The translations under genes were made by a program, and so were the position numbers. The notes under the pieces are model-generated. The model did not search any database. It had not been told where the DNA came from and saw nothing but the letters and a program-made list of their open reading frames with translations. A stretch of DNA of 38,955 nucleotides from Tubiluchus corallicola (lineage: Eukaryota; Priapulida; Priapulimorpha; Priapulimorphida; Tubiluchidae): the NCBI GenBank assembly GCA_030141605.1, contig JAQGDQ010001011.1, positions 2,501-41,455 of the forward strand, written 5' to 3'. This document shows positions 1 through 10,922 of this stretch, in pieces (within the stretch, counting starts at the first letter, position 1; every line of letters begins with the position of its first letter).

Positions 1-1964
1 ATTTGAGCACTGGGATCTTAGGACTAGGGGACATTTAGGCACAGGAATCTTAGGACAGTGGAACATTTGGGCACTGGTATCTTAGGACAGTGGGACATTT
101 GAGCACTGGAATCTTAGGACAGTGGGACATTTGGGCACTGGGATCTTAGGACAGTGGGACATTTGAGCACTGGAATCTTAGGACAGTGGGACATTTGGGC
201 ACTGGGATCTTAGGACAGTGGGACATTTGGGCACTGGGATCTTAGGACACTGGGACATTTGGGCACTGGGATCTTAGGACAGTGGGACATTTGGGCACTG
301 GGATCTTAGAACAGTGGGACATTTGGGCACTGGGATCTTAGGACAGTGCGACATTTGGGCACTGGGATCTCAGGACAGTGGGACATTTAGGCACTGGAAT
401 CTTAGGACAGTGGGACATTTAGGCACTGGTATCTTAGGACAGTGGGACATTTGGGCACTGGGATCTTAGGACAGTGGGACATTTGGGCACTGGGATCTTA
501 GGACAGTGGGACATTTGGGCACTGGGATCTCAGGACAGTGGGACATTTGGGCACTGGGATCTTAGGACACTGGGACATTTGGGCACTGGGATCTTAGAAC
601 AGTGGGACATTTGGGCACTGGGATCTTAGGACAGTGGGACATTTGAGCACTGGGATCTTAGGACACTGGGACATTTGGGCACTGGAATCTTAGGACAGTG
701 GGACATTTGGGCACTGGGATCTTAGGACAGTGGGACATTTGAGCAGTAGGATCTTAGGACAGTGGGACATTTGAGCAGTAGGATCTTAGGACAAGGGGAC
801 ATTTGGGCACTGGAATCTTAGGACAGTGGGACATTTGGGCACTGGGATCTTAGAACAGTGGGACATTTGGGCACTGGTCTCTTAGGACAGTGGGACATTT
901 GAGCACTGGGATCTTAGGACAGTGGGACATTTGAGCACTGGGATCTTAGGACAGTGGAACATTTGGGCACTGGAATCTTAGGACAGTGGAACATTTGAGC
1001 ACTGGGATCTTAGGACAGTGGGACATTTGGGCACTGGAATCTTAGGACAGTGGGACATTTGGGCACTGGAATCTTAGGACAGTGGGACATTTGAGCAGTA
1101 GGATCTTAGGACAAGGGGACATTTGGGCACTGGGATCTTAGGACAGTGGGACATTTGAGCAGTAGGATCTTAGGACAAGGGAACATTTGGGCACTGGGAT
1201 CTTAGGACAGTGGGACATTTGAGCACTGGAATCTTAGGACAGTGGGACATTTGGGCACTGGGATCTTAGGACAGTGGGACATTTGGGCACTGGGATCTTA
1301 GGACAGTGGGACATTTGGGCACTGGGATCTTAGGACAGTGGGACATTTGGGCACTGGGATCTTAGGACAGTGGGACATTTGGGCACTGGGATCTTAGGAC
1401 AGTGGGACATTTGGGCACTGGGATCTTAGGACAGTGGGACATTTGGGCACTGGGATCTTAGGACAGTGGGACATTTGGGTTTGGGCACTGGGATCTTAGG
1501 ACAGTGGGACATTTGGGCACTGGGATCTTAGGACAGTGGGACATTTGGGCACTGGGATCTTAGGACAGTGGGACATTTGGGCACTGGGATCTTAGGACAG
1601 TGGGACATTTGGGCACTGGGATCTTAGGACAGTGGGACATTTGAGCACTGGAATCTTAGGACACTGGGACATTTGGGCACTGGGATCTTAGGACAGTGGG
1701 ACATTTGAGCACTGGGATCTTAGGACAGTGGGACATTTGAGCACTGGGATCTTAGGACACTGGGACATTTGGGCACTGGGATCTTAGGACAGTGGGACAT
1801 TTGAGCACTGGGATCTTAGGACACTGGGACATTTGGGCACTGGGATCTTAGGACAGTGGGACATTTGAGCACTGGGATTTTAGGACAGTGCGACATTTGG
1901 GCACTGGGATCTCAGGACAGTGGGACATTTGGGCACTGGGATCTCAGGACAGTGGGACATTTGG
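1..1964. repeat. 32-bp satellite array, about 61 copies
   Basis: The block is a head-to-tail array with a 32-bp period that starts before the window. Each unit is built of four 8-mers that all begin with GG: GGACATTT, GGGCACTG, GGATCTTA and GGACAGTG. The two 16-bp halves resemble each other, which suggests growth by doubling of a shorter ancestor. Copies near 1250-1620 are almost identical, apart from one 6-bp insertion near 1479; copies towards both ends carry recurrent variants such as GAGCAGTAGG with GGACAAGG. The strand shown is G-rich. No coding potential is seen. Confidence 0.97.
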
Positions 1965-1984
1965 CAGCAAACAATGAGGCGGCA

Positions 1985-2020
1985 TACACTTGGGCACTAG
2001 TCCTCATTTAAGGACACTTG
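1985..2020. repeat. Degenerate edge copy of the 32-bp satellite
   Basis: The stretch from TTGGGCACTAG to AAGGACACTTG aligns to the 32-bp unit with several substitutions and small insertions. It marks the decayed right-hand margin of the array. Confidence 0.6.
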
Positions 2021-2062
2021 TAGCACAAGTGCACAATTTCTGCCAGGGGACGCTACCAGTTC

Positions 2063-2588
2063 CACCTACTTGCCTTGCCTACCTACCTACCTGCCTACCT
2101 ACCTACTTACCAACCTACACCTACTTACCTACCTGCCTGCTTGCCTACCTACCTGCTTGCCTACCTACCTGCCTGCCTACCTACCTACCTACCTATCTGC
2201 CTGCCTGCCTGCCTACCTACCTACCTGCCTACCTGTCTACCTACCTACCTACCTGCCTGCCTACCTACCTGCCTACCTACCTGCCTACCTACCTACCTGC
2301 CTACTTACCAACCTACACCTACTTACCTACCTACCTACTTGCCTACCTACCTACCTACCAACCTACCTACCTACTTACCTACCTACCTACCTGCCTGCCT
2401 GCTTTCCTACCTGCCTACCTACCCACCTACTTACTTACCTACTGATCTACCTAACTACCCACCCACCCTAACCTACCTACCTATCTACCTACCTACCCAC
2501 CCACCCTAACCTACCTACCTACCAACATACCTGTTTACCTAACTAACTAACCAAACAACCAACCAACCACCCATCTTCCTACCTACTA
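2063..2588. repeat. CCTA/CCTG tetranucleotide array
   Basis: About 525 bp of CCTA mixed with CCTG, with occasional TACTTACCAACC interruptions. All three forward frames stay open because the repeat contains no stop, giving Thr-Tyr-Leu-Pro and Ala-Cys-Leu-Pro strings. These are artefacts of the repeat and not genes. Confidence 0.97.
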
Positions 2589-2589
2589 A

Positions 2590-2643
2590 CTGCCCAAGTG
2601 TCCACTGCATAAGTGTCAAGTTCCCACATGTCCATTACCCAAG
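2590..2643. repeat. Diverged inverted copies of the 32-bp satellite
   Basis: TGCCCAAGTGTCC followed by ACTG and TAAG resembles the reverse complement of the 32-bp unit. A second partial copy follows (TTCCCACATGTCC, then CCAAGT). The tetranucleotide array is therefore flanked by related satellite sequence in opposite orientations. Confidence 0.5.
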
Positions 2644-2718
2644 TAACCTATGACGTACTACTTTCGAAACATGAAGTGGCATGGCAGTGTTATACTTACA
2701 AAGTGTTGCATTATTATT

Positions 2719-2725
2719 TGTTGCT

Positions 2726-2757
<32 letters not shown>

Positions 2758-2770
2758 TGCTGCTGTTGTT

Positions 2771-2801
<31 letters not shown>

Positions 2802-2831
2802 TTGTCGTTGCTGCTGCTGTTGCTGTTGTTG
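2719..2831. repeat. TTG/CTG trinucleotide array
   Basis: About 113 bp of interspersed TTG and CTG triplets. The forward frames give poly-Leu, poly-Cys and poly-Val/Ala strings, none of which is a plausible protein. Confidence 0.97.
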
Positions 2832-2999
2832 AAATAGCTGCTATCCCTGTTCTAGAAGCTATAATGTGATATTGCCTACCCTTAAAAACAACTAATAGAT
2901 GGCGCCACTCTCCAACTTAATTTACTTTTACGTTAACTAACAAAGACAGTTCTGTTTGGTGATTTTTTTATTTATCTATGACTAACTTCTCCAATTTAA

Positions 3000-4369
3000 A
3001 TATTCAACATGAGCCGGTATTTGTGACTAGCACCCCATGATTAGCACCGCCTTCTGATCTGAGAACTTGTCGGATTTGTTGCCAAGCTGCAGTTTCTCCC
3101 ATTCATCTCGCCTTGCATCCAAGCTGGCAGCGCGCTGATTGGCTGAGCGGTAGATCAGTCAGCTGCACGGTGCGTGCTAGGTGTACAGGCTAGCCTTTCA
3201 GAGCTCATAAAGTGTTTTGCTCTTTGCGTTAGAACGTTGTCGAAGCAGCGAGTGAAAGAGAAGCAGCGTCGTTTTAATAAATTTTTGCTTGTAATTCATG
3301 CGGGTAGAGTAGTTAGATGCCCCCCTACTGGGGTAGAGACGAGATTTTACTCACTCGAGTGTCAATCGTGCAGAACAGGCTGGAAAATCAACGAAAAGAT
3401 AGCCGTTTGCCACCGTCATGGAAAACGTCACAAAATCGCAAATGGATCGTAACGAGATACGGTTGATATTTGCCCGTTTCTAGATTCGGAGAGCCATGCT
3501 AACAAGTTTGCAGAGTTCTTGTATGTGAGAAAAGGAAGGATCTTTATGTGAGTGTGCAGCACTGATTCATTTCATTCGAGCAGCTGCAGCAGCTGTTGAT
3601 TTTCGCCTAGGAATGTACAGCAGGGACCTACAGCAGCAGGAGTCGTACGGTACACTTCTAAAACTGGGCATTGTGGATGTGATGTGTGAAACTGCAGTTG
3701 TTTTCTTGTGATTTAATTTCCTTAGACGATTTCTTAGACATAGATTCTTGTGTCAGACGCACGGCATTCTGGCAGGTAGGAAGTTTCTATTTCCTGTGAT
3801 CCATCATTAACGTCTGTCACAAATGCTTGGTTAGTTCCCAATTATCTATAGTACACGGCATACAGGAAGCTTGCATTCTATATTTGCATACAATTCGGGT
3901 GTGACACACGCGCACTGTACAACTTGCTGTTGAGTGTGCCTGTCTGTGTGTGCGTTCGTTCGTTTTCAACTGGTTTGACAATTACCCGGTTTGCTTTCAA
4001 ACGAGTGGGGGGCTACATTTCCTCAAACAGGTCATTGTTATCGTATTCAGACCCACTCCAACTCTGGGAGCTATTAATAATCATCTGTGGACCTACTCCA
4101 ACTCTGGGAGCTATTAATAATCATTTGTACACTGAGACAAACTGATCACTGGACATTATTTTCGCAACGACGTTAATAAATCCTTAATAGAGCAATTTGT
4201 CCTGCCCTTTTTATGATTTATTATAAGCGAAGGACGTCACGAAGAGAAATATACTACAACGATTGGAAGTGAAATACAGACATAGTTTTGAACTATCAAC
4301 TGCTGTTACAACTTGCGCACCCTTTCGCTAATTTTTGTAACTAAACTATAGTTGAAAAAGCATCTCGTG
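3000..4369 (+). promoter_or_regulatory. Promoter-like region and 5' UTR of the 4370 exon
   Basis: This unique stretch has no convincing ORF and precedes a plus-strand coding exon. It contains an inverted CCAAT box (ATTGG, 3138-3142) inside a locally CpG-richer segment around 3100-3260, and a clean 5' leader-like sequence up to the ATG at 4370. No TATA box stands out. The exact transcription start cannot be read from the sequence, and 5' UTR introns are possible. Confidence 0.4.
4050..4129. repeat. 40-bp tandem duplication in the 5' leader
   Basis: Two adjacent 40-bp copies (4050-4089 and 4090-4129) share CTCCAACTCTGGGAGC and TATTAATAATCAT with only a few mismatches. The duplication lies about 240 bp upstream of the candidate start codon. 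Confidence 0.9.
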
Positions 4370-4604
4370 ATGGATATAAAAATCATCATGTCCAGTCGGC
4401 CGAAGGAAAATGGCGTGGAGGTGGCCAACGGGAAGGTTCCCATGCGCGGGTCATTCAACGGCGACCCCATTCGGCAGGCCATGCATAAGAGCAACACGTT
4501 CAGCTCGTTCGGACAGTTGGAACAGCGCCAGAATACCAAGAACGGATTCTTCTCCAAATTGTCACTGAAAAGATTTCCGCGATTGAAGAGCTCGAAAAGT
4601 CTAG
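4370..4604 (+). CDS. Likely first coding exon of an unrecognised gene
   Basis: An ATG at 4370 (purine at -3, G at +4) opens 78 codons plus one base, ending at a good donor, TAG|GTAGGT, at 4604/4605. A second in-frame ATG lies at 4388, and either could be used. The peptide is basic and polar, begins MDIKIIMSSRPKENG, and ends with a lysine-rich stretch containing FSKLSLKRFPRLKSSKSL. It has no signal peptide, membrane segment or domain I recognise. GC content and codon use are clearly richer than in the flanks, which supports a real exon. The frame runs on to a stop 53 bases into the presumed intron, as expected if it is spliced. I found no further exon in the window, so the rest of the gene probably lies far downstream or was missed because its exons are short. 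The product is unknown: a long-intron signalling or scaffold protein is possible but not shown. Confidence 0.6.
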
Positions 4605-4908
4605 GTAGGTGTGACAGTTACGTTTTTCTTATTGTTGTTTGTTCGTCGGCTGTTTAGCCGGATTTCAAGGTCAAGCATTGGAAGCCGTCGTTAGACGCAA
4701 CATTCAGAAGTGTCCGTAAGAATGTGGCTGAATTACATGCTGTCTGCCTTACTTGTAAAACACCTGCAACTTTGAATATTTCCCATTGTCTAGCATGGCT
4801 TTTGAACCTTATCATTGTTTAAAAAAGTAACAAGCTTGCCAGATAAGGCCTTTATTAGTGTAAAGAATTCACATTCATAACTAATCACTAGAATGGTGGA
4901 CGTCCTCA
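4605..4908. other. Non-coding, presumed start of intron 1
   Basis: AT-rich unique sequence follows the splice donor. No ORF, RNA gene or repeat was seen. Confidence 0.5.
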
Positions 4909-5259
4909 ACATGACATAGCTTAAACATCTACATGACATAGCTTAAACGTCTACATGACATAGCTTAAACGTTAACATGACATAGCTTAAACGTCTACAT
5001 GACATAGCTTAAACGTCAACATGACATAGCTTAAACGTCTACATGACATAGCTTAAACGTCAATGACATAGCTTAAACGTCTACATGACATAGCTTAAAC
5101 GTGTACATGGCATAGCTTAAACGTCAACATGACATAGCTTAAACGTCTACATGACATAGCTTAAACGTCAACATGACATAGCTTAAACGTCTACATGACA
5201 TAGCTTAAACGTGTACATGACATAGCTTAAACGTCAACATGACATAGCTTAAACGTCTA
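4909..5259. repeat. 22-bp tandem array, 16 copies
   Basis: Sixteen copies of a 22-bp unit share the core GACATAGCTTAAACGT. Units differ mainly in the two bases after ACGT (CT, CA, GT or TA). One copy is 2 bp short. The last nine copies follow an ordered pattern that gives a five-unit (110-bp) higher-order period. Confidence 0.97.
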
Positions 5260-6029
5260 TGTGGATGCGCCCAGTCCAGGCAAAGAAAGGGCAAAAATCA
5301 GTATTGAACTGCGTGATAGACCTGTAATTTATTAAAATAACAGATCACAAAAAGTGCTTAAGAACGTGCTAAAGGTTATTACTATTTAGACAAAATGAAA
5401 AGTTACATTTAAGAAGACTGAAACACAAATTATTACTTTATGATTCTAGAGATTTAAAGCAATTCTAAACAATTTAAACTATTAACTAATTATTAAAGTA
5501 GATGGTGACTTACATTTACTGGTGACAACTTTGGCTTGAAAATACAACTAGTGTCTGTTAAATTGCAACAAAATAGACAAAGCAATGCAAGTATCACCAA
5601 ACGGCATGATTAGCATAGTGGCAACAGAAAATCTAACTACGTGTAAAAACAAGTGTGATTGATAGGTGGCGTATACTACTAAAGCTTAGGTCACGTGACT
5701 AAGGCTGGCTTCGTTTTAAACACTTTCAGGCAATGCATGTTTGTAAAAATGCGAAAAGAAAACAAATAATTATAGAATGCTAGATTAAATTGTTTGACAC
5801 CAACAGTCTATGTTAATCTCTCTACAAACGTGAACGAATTTTGTCGTTCCATAATCCAGCCATATTTATATTCTCGGAGCTTTGATGAATTTGAAATATT
5901 TGCAGTTGTGGACAATTTCAAAGTAACACTGAAATTAAACGCTGATTAAGACGCTGCAGCTGATTTATTTCGAATCGGGGTATTAGTTTTGCCGCAGATG
6001 TGAAAGATTTTTTTAATTAAGAAAGTGAT
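5260..6029. other. Non-coding AT-rich sequence
   Basis: No ORF, RNA gene or clear repeat was seen. Confidence 0.6.
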
Positions 6030-6690
6030 TAAATCATGAGTCATAAGTCATTTATTTCACATTACACATTTACAATGGTTACATATACAATATCTAGTAA
6101 AAGGGCCTACAATGAACATAATACAAATAAGAAATACTGCACAGGAAAAGCCTCAAACACTGTTCACTTATATACGAAGGTAAATGTGTTGCGGGCAATC
6201 AAAAAGCAGGGCTTGTTAGATTGTCCCACACAGTGATAGAAAAAAAGTAATGGAAATAATCTGAAAATTTAAAGTGAATCGTGATAAAAAATATTAGTGC
6301 TTAAAATGGAATGATGTAATGAATGAAGCTCATATATGAGATGATATGAAAGAAAGAAAGACTATTATTTGTTAATAGTATGTAAAATTAAGATAACTTG
6401 ATTAAGCTAACACCACTGTTTTGCAACTACTGTGAGGATGGATACTGATAGAAATTTTGATTACTCACTGATACTTACTTAAAATTTGATTTTTTAACAT
6501 TTTTTTAAATCTAGTAATAGATCTGCTATTTTTTGCGGATTGAAAAATCTCATTCCAGACTTTTGGTCCTTGATATATTATAAAATGTTTAGCTTTGGAA
6601 GTTTTATAAAATATTATAAAATTATAAAATCAAAAACAAAGGCGGTTCTTTCCTTGATCTCGTATTCAACGTTTAGTTCCCATGTCAAAC
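6030..6690 (-). mobile_element. 5'-truncated LINE with 3' tail
   Basis: On the minus strand, bases from about 6690 to 6480 encode a frameshifted C-terminal end of a non-LTR retrotransposon polyprotein. The recognisable blocks are NTRSRKE and, in another frame, YQGPKVWNEI followed by a short basic FKK tail; these are typical of the last 60-80 residues of CR1/L2/Jockey-type LINE proteins. A 3' UTR follows. The element ends near 6030 in an AATAAATGACTTATGACT tail made of short repeats. The terminal 310 bp also occur at 36692-36998 in the opposite orientation. The fragment is dead: frameshifts and stops are present and no endonuclease or RT core is seen. Confidence 0.75.
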
Positions 6691-6730
6691 CGATCAAAAG
6701 ATTTCCCATGTCAAACCGATCAAAAGATTT
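6679..6730. repeat. 26-bp direct duplication
   Basis: Two perfect adjacent copies (6679-6704 and 6705-6730) begin CCCATGTCAAACCGATC. Confidence 0.95.
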
Positions 6731-7299
6731 CCCATACGTTTACAGAACGTCTTACACATATGTCGGTCAGACAAAGAGTGTGTAGTTCTTTTGTATACTG
6801 TATCTGCCCTGGGGGGTTTATAGGTGGGCAGGTAGGTACAGTACTGTGCAACTAAAACATTACGCTTCCCTGCGTAAAACCGAACCTTGGCATTTATGTA
6901 AATTTAAAAAAATCGATCCTGAATGCATTGAGGCGGGATAATTTAAGTTGATACTGGGGGGGGGGGGTTATTAACGATTTAACACTCAATTATAGCACCC
7001 ACACCTGTTTAAACTGTCGTACGGAGTCGAGTGGACTTACGGCTACTATTGTGTAGAGTTTGGGTCGATTCAAATGCAAATCTGGCGTAACACTTGTAGA
7101 CAGTAGACTAACCAGAATCTTGCTGCTATCCAAGTCTTTCTCCACGTTGTAATTTTGCTTTCTGAACAAGTCATGGTGTAACCTGAACAGTCCGAAAAAT
7201 ATTGTTCGTTTTTCAGCTTCTGTATGTTTTATCGTTATGAGTAGCGTTTGTAACGAAATTCGCTTCCAAAAATGCTTGTTACATGTTTTGAATTATGAA
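6731..7299. other. Non-coding sequence with a G12 run
   Basis: AT-rich sequence with a homopolymer of 12 G near 6956-6967. No ORF was seen. Confidence 0.6.
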
Positions 7300-7860
7300 T
7301 TATGAATTTATTCCACAGCAACTGAAACATACATATAAATTGATATTACATTGAAAAAAAAATAAACTATGCGAGTTACTGTGAGAAGGAGGAAGGAGCA
7401 TTGAGCTTTCGAGTCCTCCTCCAGATAAGTGAAACAATTGACAATTAACATTACATTTTCATCAGTTATAGCATACATTAGAACAAAATAAGTTTTGTTA
7501 GTAACTTAAGATCAGGATGAGTAAAATTGTGAGTTAATTATACCGTTGTAGTAGGTAATTCTTTGATGCTTTTTTAAATTGATAAAGATTAAGAGTTTTC
7601 ATTTCACGCGGAATTGATGACCATATTTTAATAGCATTATATTTTGATGACTGTTTCATTATATTTATTTTTGGAAGAGGGAGTACATAGTTTCCGACTG
7701 AATATCTTGTGTAATGATCATGTTGATTTGAAACTGGACTAAAGTATGACTGAAAAACGTGTGGAAGTAGTGAATTATGATAGTGATACATGAAATGAGG
7801 ACATGTGTACAGGTTTAAAACGGTTTTTTTATCAGTAGGATATTCTGTAAGAAACACTGC
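7300..7860 (-). mobile_element. Second 5'-truncated LINE, C-terminal ORF fragment
   Basis: Minus-strand bases 7857-7534 keep about 107 codons open. They show a LINE C-terminal signature: HYTRYSVGNYVLPLP, then KYNAIKIWSSIPREMK and LYQFKKASKNYLLQRYN before the stop. The 3' UTR runs down to about 7300 and ends in GGAATAAATTCATAATTC plus another short repeat, as LINE tails do. It differs in sequence from the 6.0-kb LINE and so belongs to another family. Only the last part of the polyprotein remains, so it is immobile. The frame is intact, which suggests a fairly recent insertion. Confidence 0.8.
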
Positions 7861-8030
7861 TGTAGAAATGTGACAGAAGAATCTAGACTTTTACATTATG
7901 GCGTCATAATGACGCAAAAATAATATGGTGAAATATGGAATTTGTTAGTGCAGTGTTTTTTTAGCACTTCCTTTGTAACTTGTGAATCGTGAATAAGCTT
8001 TTTCACGGTTTCGTTGTGTGCAGTTGCTGT
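7861..8030. other. Non-coding sequence
   Basis: Nothing recognisable is seen in this short stretch. Confidence 0.5.
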
Positions 8031-8312
8031 AGGTCAAAGGTTAAGTGCGCCACAGCAGCGCATCTTAACTCCAACCGCCACGTGACATGTGGGTAAAGCA
8101 AAACCGTCTGCTGCATAAGTTCAGTAACTGTAGTTAATTATCGATTAGTTTGTGTGTAGAATGATTTTTACTAGCAGAATCTTGTTTAGGAACAAAAAAA
8201 TGAACTAAATTAGGTTTTAGCAGTTAAAACTGCTATTATTATAACAGCCTGGGCTGCAGGGCGTTGTCAAGTGTACACAAATGCGTTGTCTGGTACACTT
8301 AACCTTTGACCT
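8031..8312. repeat. Inverted pair of a 17-bp DR1-like motif
   Basis: AGGTCAAAGGTTAAGTG occurs at 8031-8047 on the plus strand and exactly at 8296-8312 on the minus strand. Weaker similarity extends roughly 19 bp inward on both sides. A perfect 8-bp-arm hairpin (TAGCAGTT/AACTGCTA, 8218-8235) lies between them. It could be a short foldback element, or two nuclear-receptor DR1 sites (AGGTCA, 1-bp spacer, AGGTTA). No target duplication is seen. Confidence 0.5.
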
Positions 8313-8689
8313 TTTCGCGATCATCATCAATCGTTGAAAGGCTTATTCTTTCAGCGCATCATCTTCCTTGTCGACTGGATAAAATATTGACATCTAAAGC
8401 ATTTATCTCCCACAACTCCCCGTCGACCCGTTTTCTCTGCAAATGACGATAATTCTTGTCAAGAAATTTCCTTCATTGTAAACCACGTCGATAAAACCGA
8501 GGCCGCTGTTGGCGAAAATGGTCGTGGAGAATCGTAAAAAATCATTTCTTTTTGCTGATGCATACGGGCAGCTGCTGCTTTAATGGCCCCACAACTGCTG
8601 GCCCAGCTTGAAACTAATGTGATTTTAATGCCAGTGAACCTAGGAATAGTGGCAGCATTGAAAGAAGGGAAACCGTAGGAGGGGGGCGA

Positions 8690-9330
8690 AGGGCAGAGAG
8701 AGAGAGGGGAGCAGACAGACAGAGAGGCAGAGAGAGAGAGAGGGAGAGTGGCAGACAAACAAAGAGGGGGAGCGAGAGAGAGAGAGAGAGAAAGCGAGAG
8801 AATGTGGCAGACAGACAGAGAGGCAGAGAGAGAGAAAGAGAGGGAGAGTGACAGACAAACAGAGAGGCAGAGAGAGAGAAAGCGAGAAAGAGTGGCAGAG
8901 AGAGAGAGAAAGCGAGAGAGAGAGAGTGGCAGACAGACAGAGAGGCAGAGAGAGAAAGAGAGGGAGAGAGAGAGAGAGAGAGAGAGAGCGAGAAAGAGTG
9001 GCAGACAGGCAGAGAGAGAGAGGGAGAGAAAGCGAGAAAGAGTGGCAGAGAGAGAAAGAAAGAGAGAAAGCGAGAGAAGGTGGCAGACAGGCAGAGAGAG
9101 AGAGGGAGAGAAAGCGAGAAAGAGTGGCAGAGAGAGAAAGAAAGAGAGGGAGAGTGCAGACAAACAGAGAGGGAGAGAGAGAGAGAGAGAGAAGGTGGCA
9201 GACAGACAGAGAGGCAGAGAGAGAGAGGGAGAGTGAGAGAAAGCGAGAAAGAGTGGCAGAGAGAGAAAGAAAGAGAGGGAGAGTGTAGACAAACAGAGAG
9301 GGAGAGAGAGAGAGAGAGAGAAAGAAGAAG
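8690..9330. repeat. Polypurine (GA-rich) satellite
   Basis: About 640 bp are nearly pure purine on the plus strand, built from GAGA, GACA, GGCA and AAAG words. A longer period of about 82 bp is visible (GGCAGACAGG at 9000 and at 9082). Long open frames on both strands (Arg-Glu on plus, Ser-Leu on minus) are by-products. Such tracts can form triplex DNA. Confidence 0.95.
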
Positions 9331-9369
9331 GGGGGACAAAACATCTTTTAAAAACAATTGGAGTCGTTA

Positions 9370-9990
9370 GGAGAAGCTTACGAGTTAGACGAAATTGCGC
9401 ATGCTAATAAATCCATTTGTTTGCGTTTCTTTTGCTCATTAAAACAATAATATAATTTATGCTAATCTAGCTTTCCATAAATGTCCGACAGAAAATGACA
9501 AAACGCTGCGTCGCCGGCTTATCATAAATTGAAGATATAATTTGTCTGCCATAAATTTCCATGGCAACGAGAAGATGACAACAGGAAAATTATCCCGCTG
9601 CTCCGCTGTGGCTTTTCCCGTTGCAAAACAGCTGCAGCATCTTTCTGCATGCATACCAAAGTGCTGATTGGGTTTTATAATAATCTTTCTCTAACACTTT
9701 AAATGGCATTTGGAGTTGGTTCCTCGGGGTGCAGTTTTGGGTCCCATGTGACGTGTAAGATAAATGATTTGTTCATCGTTAACGTTGCTATAATGTCATT
9801 TAGCTTCAGCTCCCTAATGAAGCCAATAAATTATGACCAATTGAAGCCATATAGTAAAGAAATTTTGTGATTCTCATGGCTGTTAGCGGGTTAAATTGAG
9901 ACTTGCTAAGATCTCTTTCTTCTCATGATTATTTATGGCTTGTTTACGGTGAATTGTAACGGTGTGTGCTGTGGTAATTTTTATGAATGG
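9370..9990. promoter_or_regulatory. Candidate regulatory block with an RFX X-box
   Basis: This unique stretch is dense with factor-like sites: ATTTCCATGGCAAC (9555-9568), whose reverse complement GTTGCCATGGAAAT is a near-consensus RFX X-box; ATGCTAATC near 9461; TCATTAAAAC and ACAATAATA near 9437; and TGACGTG further right. It has no ORF of note. It would sit inside the intron of the 4370 gene if that gene extends this far. The function is inferred from motif density only. Confidence 0.3.
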
Positions 9991-10106
9991 ATGTGTGAAT
10001 AGTTTATTGGTGTAGTGGTATTGTAAAACGTTCCGTCAACTTCCCAGAAAAGAAACAATATTTGATATTAAGGTATTGAAGTTCTGACATATGTATACTA
10101 TATCAG

Positions 10107-10156
<50 letters not shown>

Positions 10157-10922
10157 TCTTTATTTGCCATTAAAATACATTGATAATCACTGATAAAAAC
10201 TTTACAGAGATGATCAATCAGTGTTAGTTAATAAAAACTTGCACTGCTAAAGGCAAATGCGTCAGTGCAATCTAAACTACTGTGCAGTAATGGAAAGTAA
10301 CGACGAATAAAATCAAACCTTATTTACAACTATGCACAAAAAATGAAAAATTATGATTTAATTAATACGGCCGTGGATATATGAATTCTTAATTAGTGTG
10401 TATGTTGTCGTGCTGGTGTGATGGTATTTCATATCTGGTTAATATTAGTGATTTTAATTTTGTTTTAAATGCTGATAGGGACTTGATTTGTTTAACCTGT
10501 AATGGTAACCTGTACTAATCGCGCAGATTTAGTTTTGGTTCAGGTTTTATGCGTTCTGTCCAAAGTTAGTATTGGATTTGACTCTGTCATTGAAGTTGAC
10601 CTCAAAGCACAAGAAAACCCTTCATAAACCATAAAGCTTAAAAAATTCGTTTTGAAATTTTATACCACTTACGGTACTGCCTTTTTGCGTGCAGGACTTT
10701 AATCGGCGGTCACTCTGTATAAAACATGTAAATTTAAACTCCCGCGATGACCGTTAGACGCAGCCATTTTGACGACAGGTCATTTGAAACAAGTTTAGAT
10801 AACATTGTGTAAAGTTTGAAAAAATAATCAGAGCATTCGTAGCGCACAAGTCACTAACTAAATAAAATTTAAAATTACTGTATCTTGTCAATAAGATTAA
10901 AAATACGTTTTTTGGTTAGTGA
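9991..10922. other. Non-coding sequence with an AT dinucleotide run
   Basis: AT-rich sequence holding about 45 bp of alternating AT at 10109-10153. No gene was seen. Confidence 0.7.

Noticed and set aside
1-1964. CRISPR array
   Set aside because: Units are contiguous 32-bp repeats with no unique spacers, in a eukaryotic context.
1990-2509. Overlapping open frames of 130-150 codons rich in Tyr-Leu-Pro and Cys-Leu-Pro
   Set aside because: They are translations of the CCTA/CCTG array in all three frames, with no start context or family.
7534-7857. A 107-codon host gene on the minus strand
   Set aside because: Sequence pattern and the repeated AATAAATTCATAATTC tail identify it as the C-terminal end of a LINE.
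8459-9370. Ser-Leu and Arg-Glu open frames of 150-280 codons
   Set aside because: Product of the polypurine satellite, which contains almost no stop codons on either strand.
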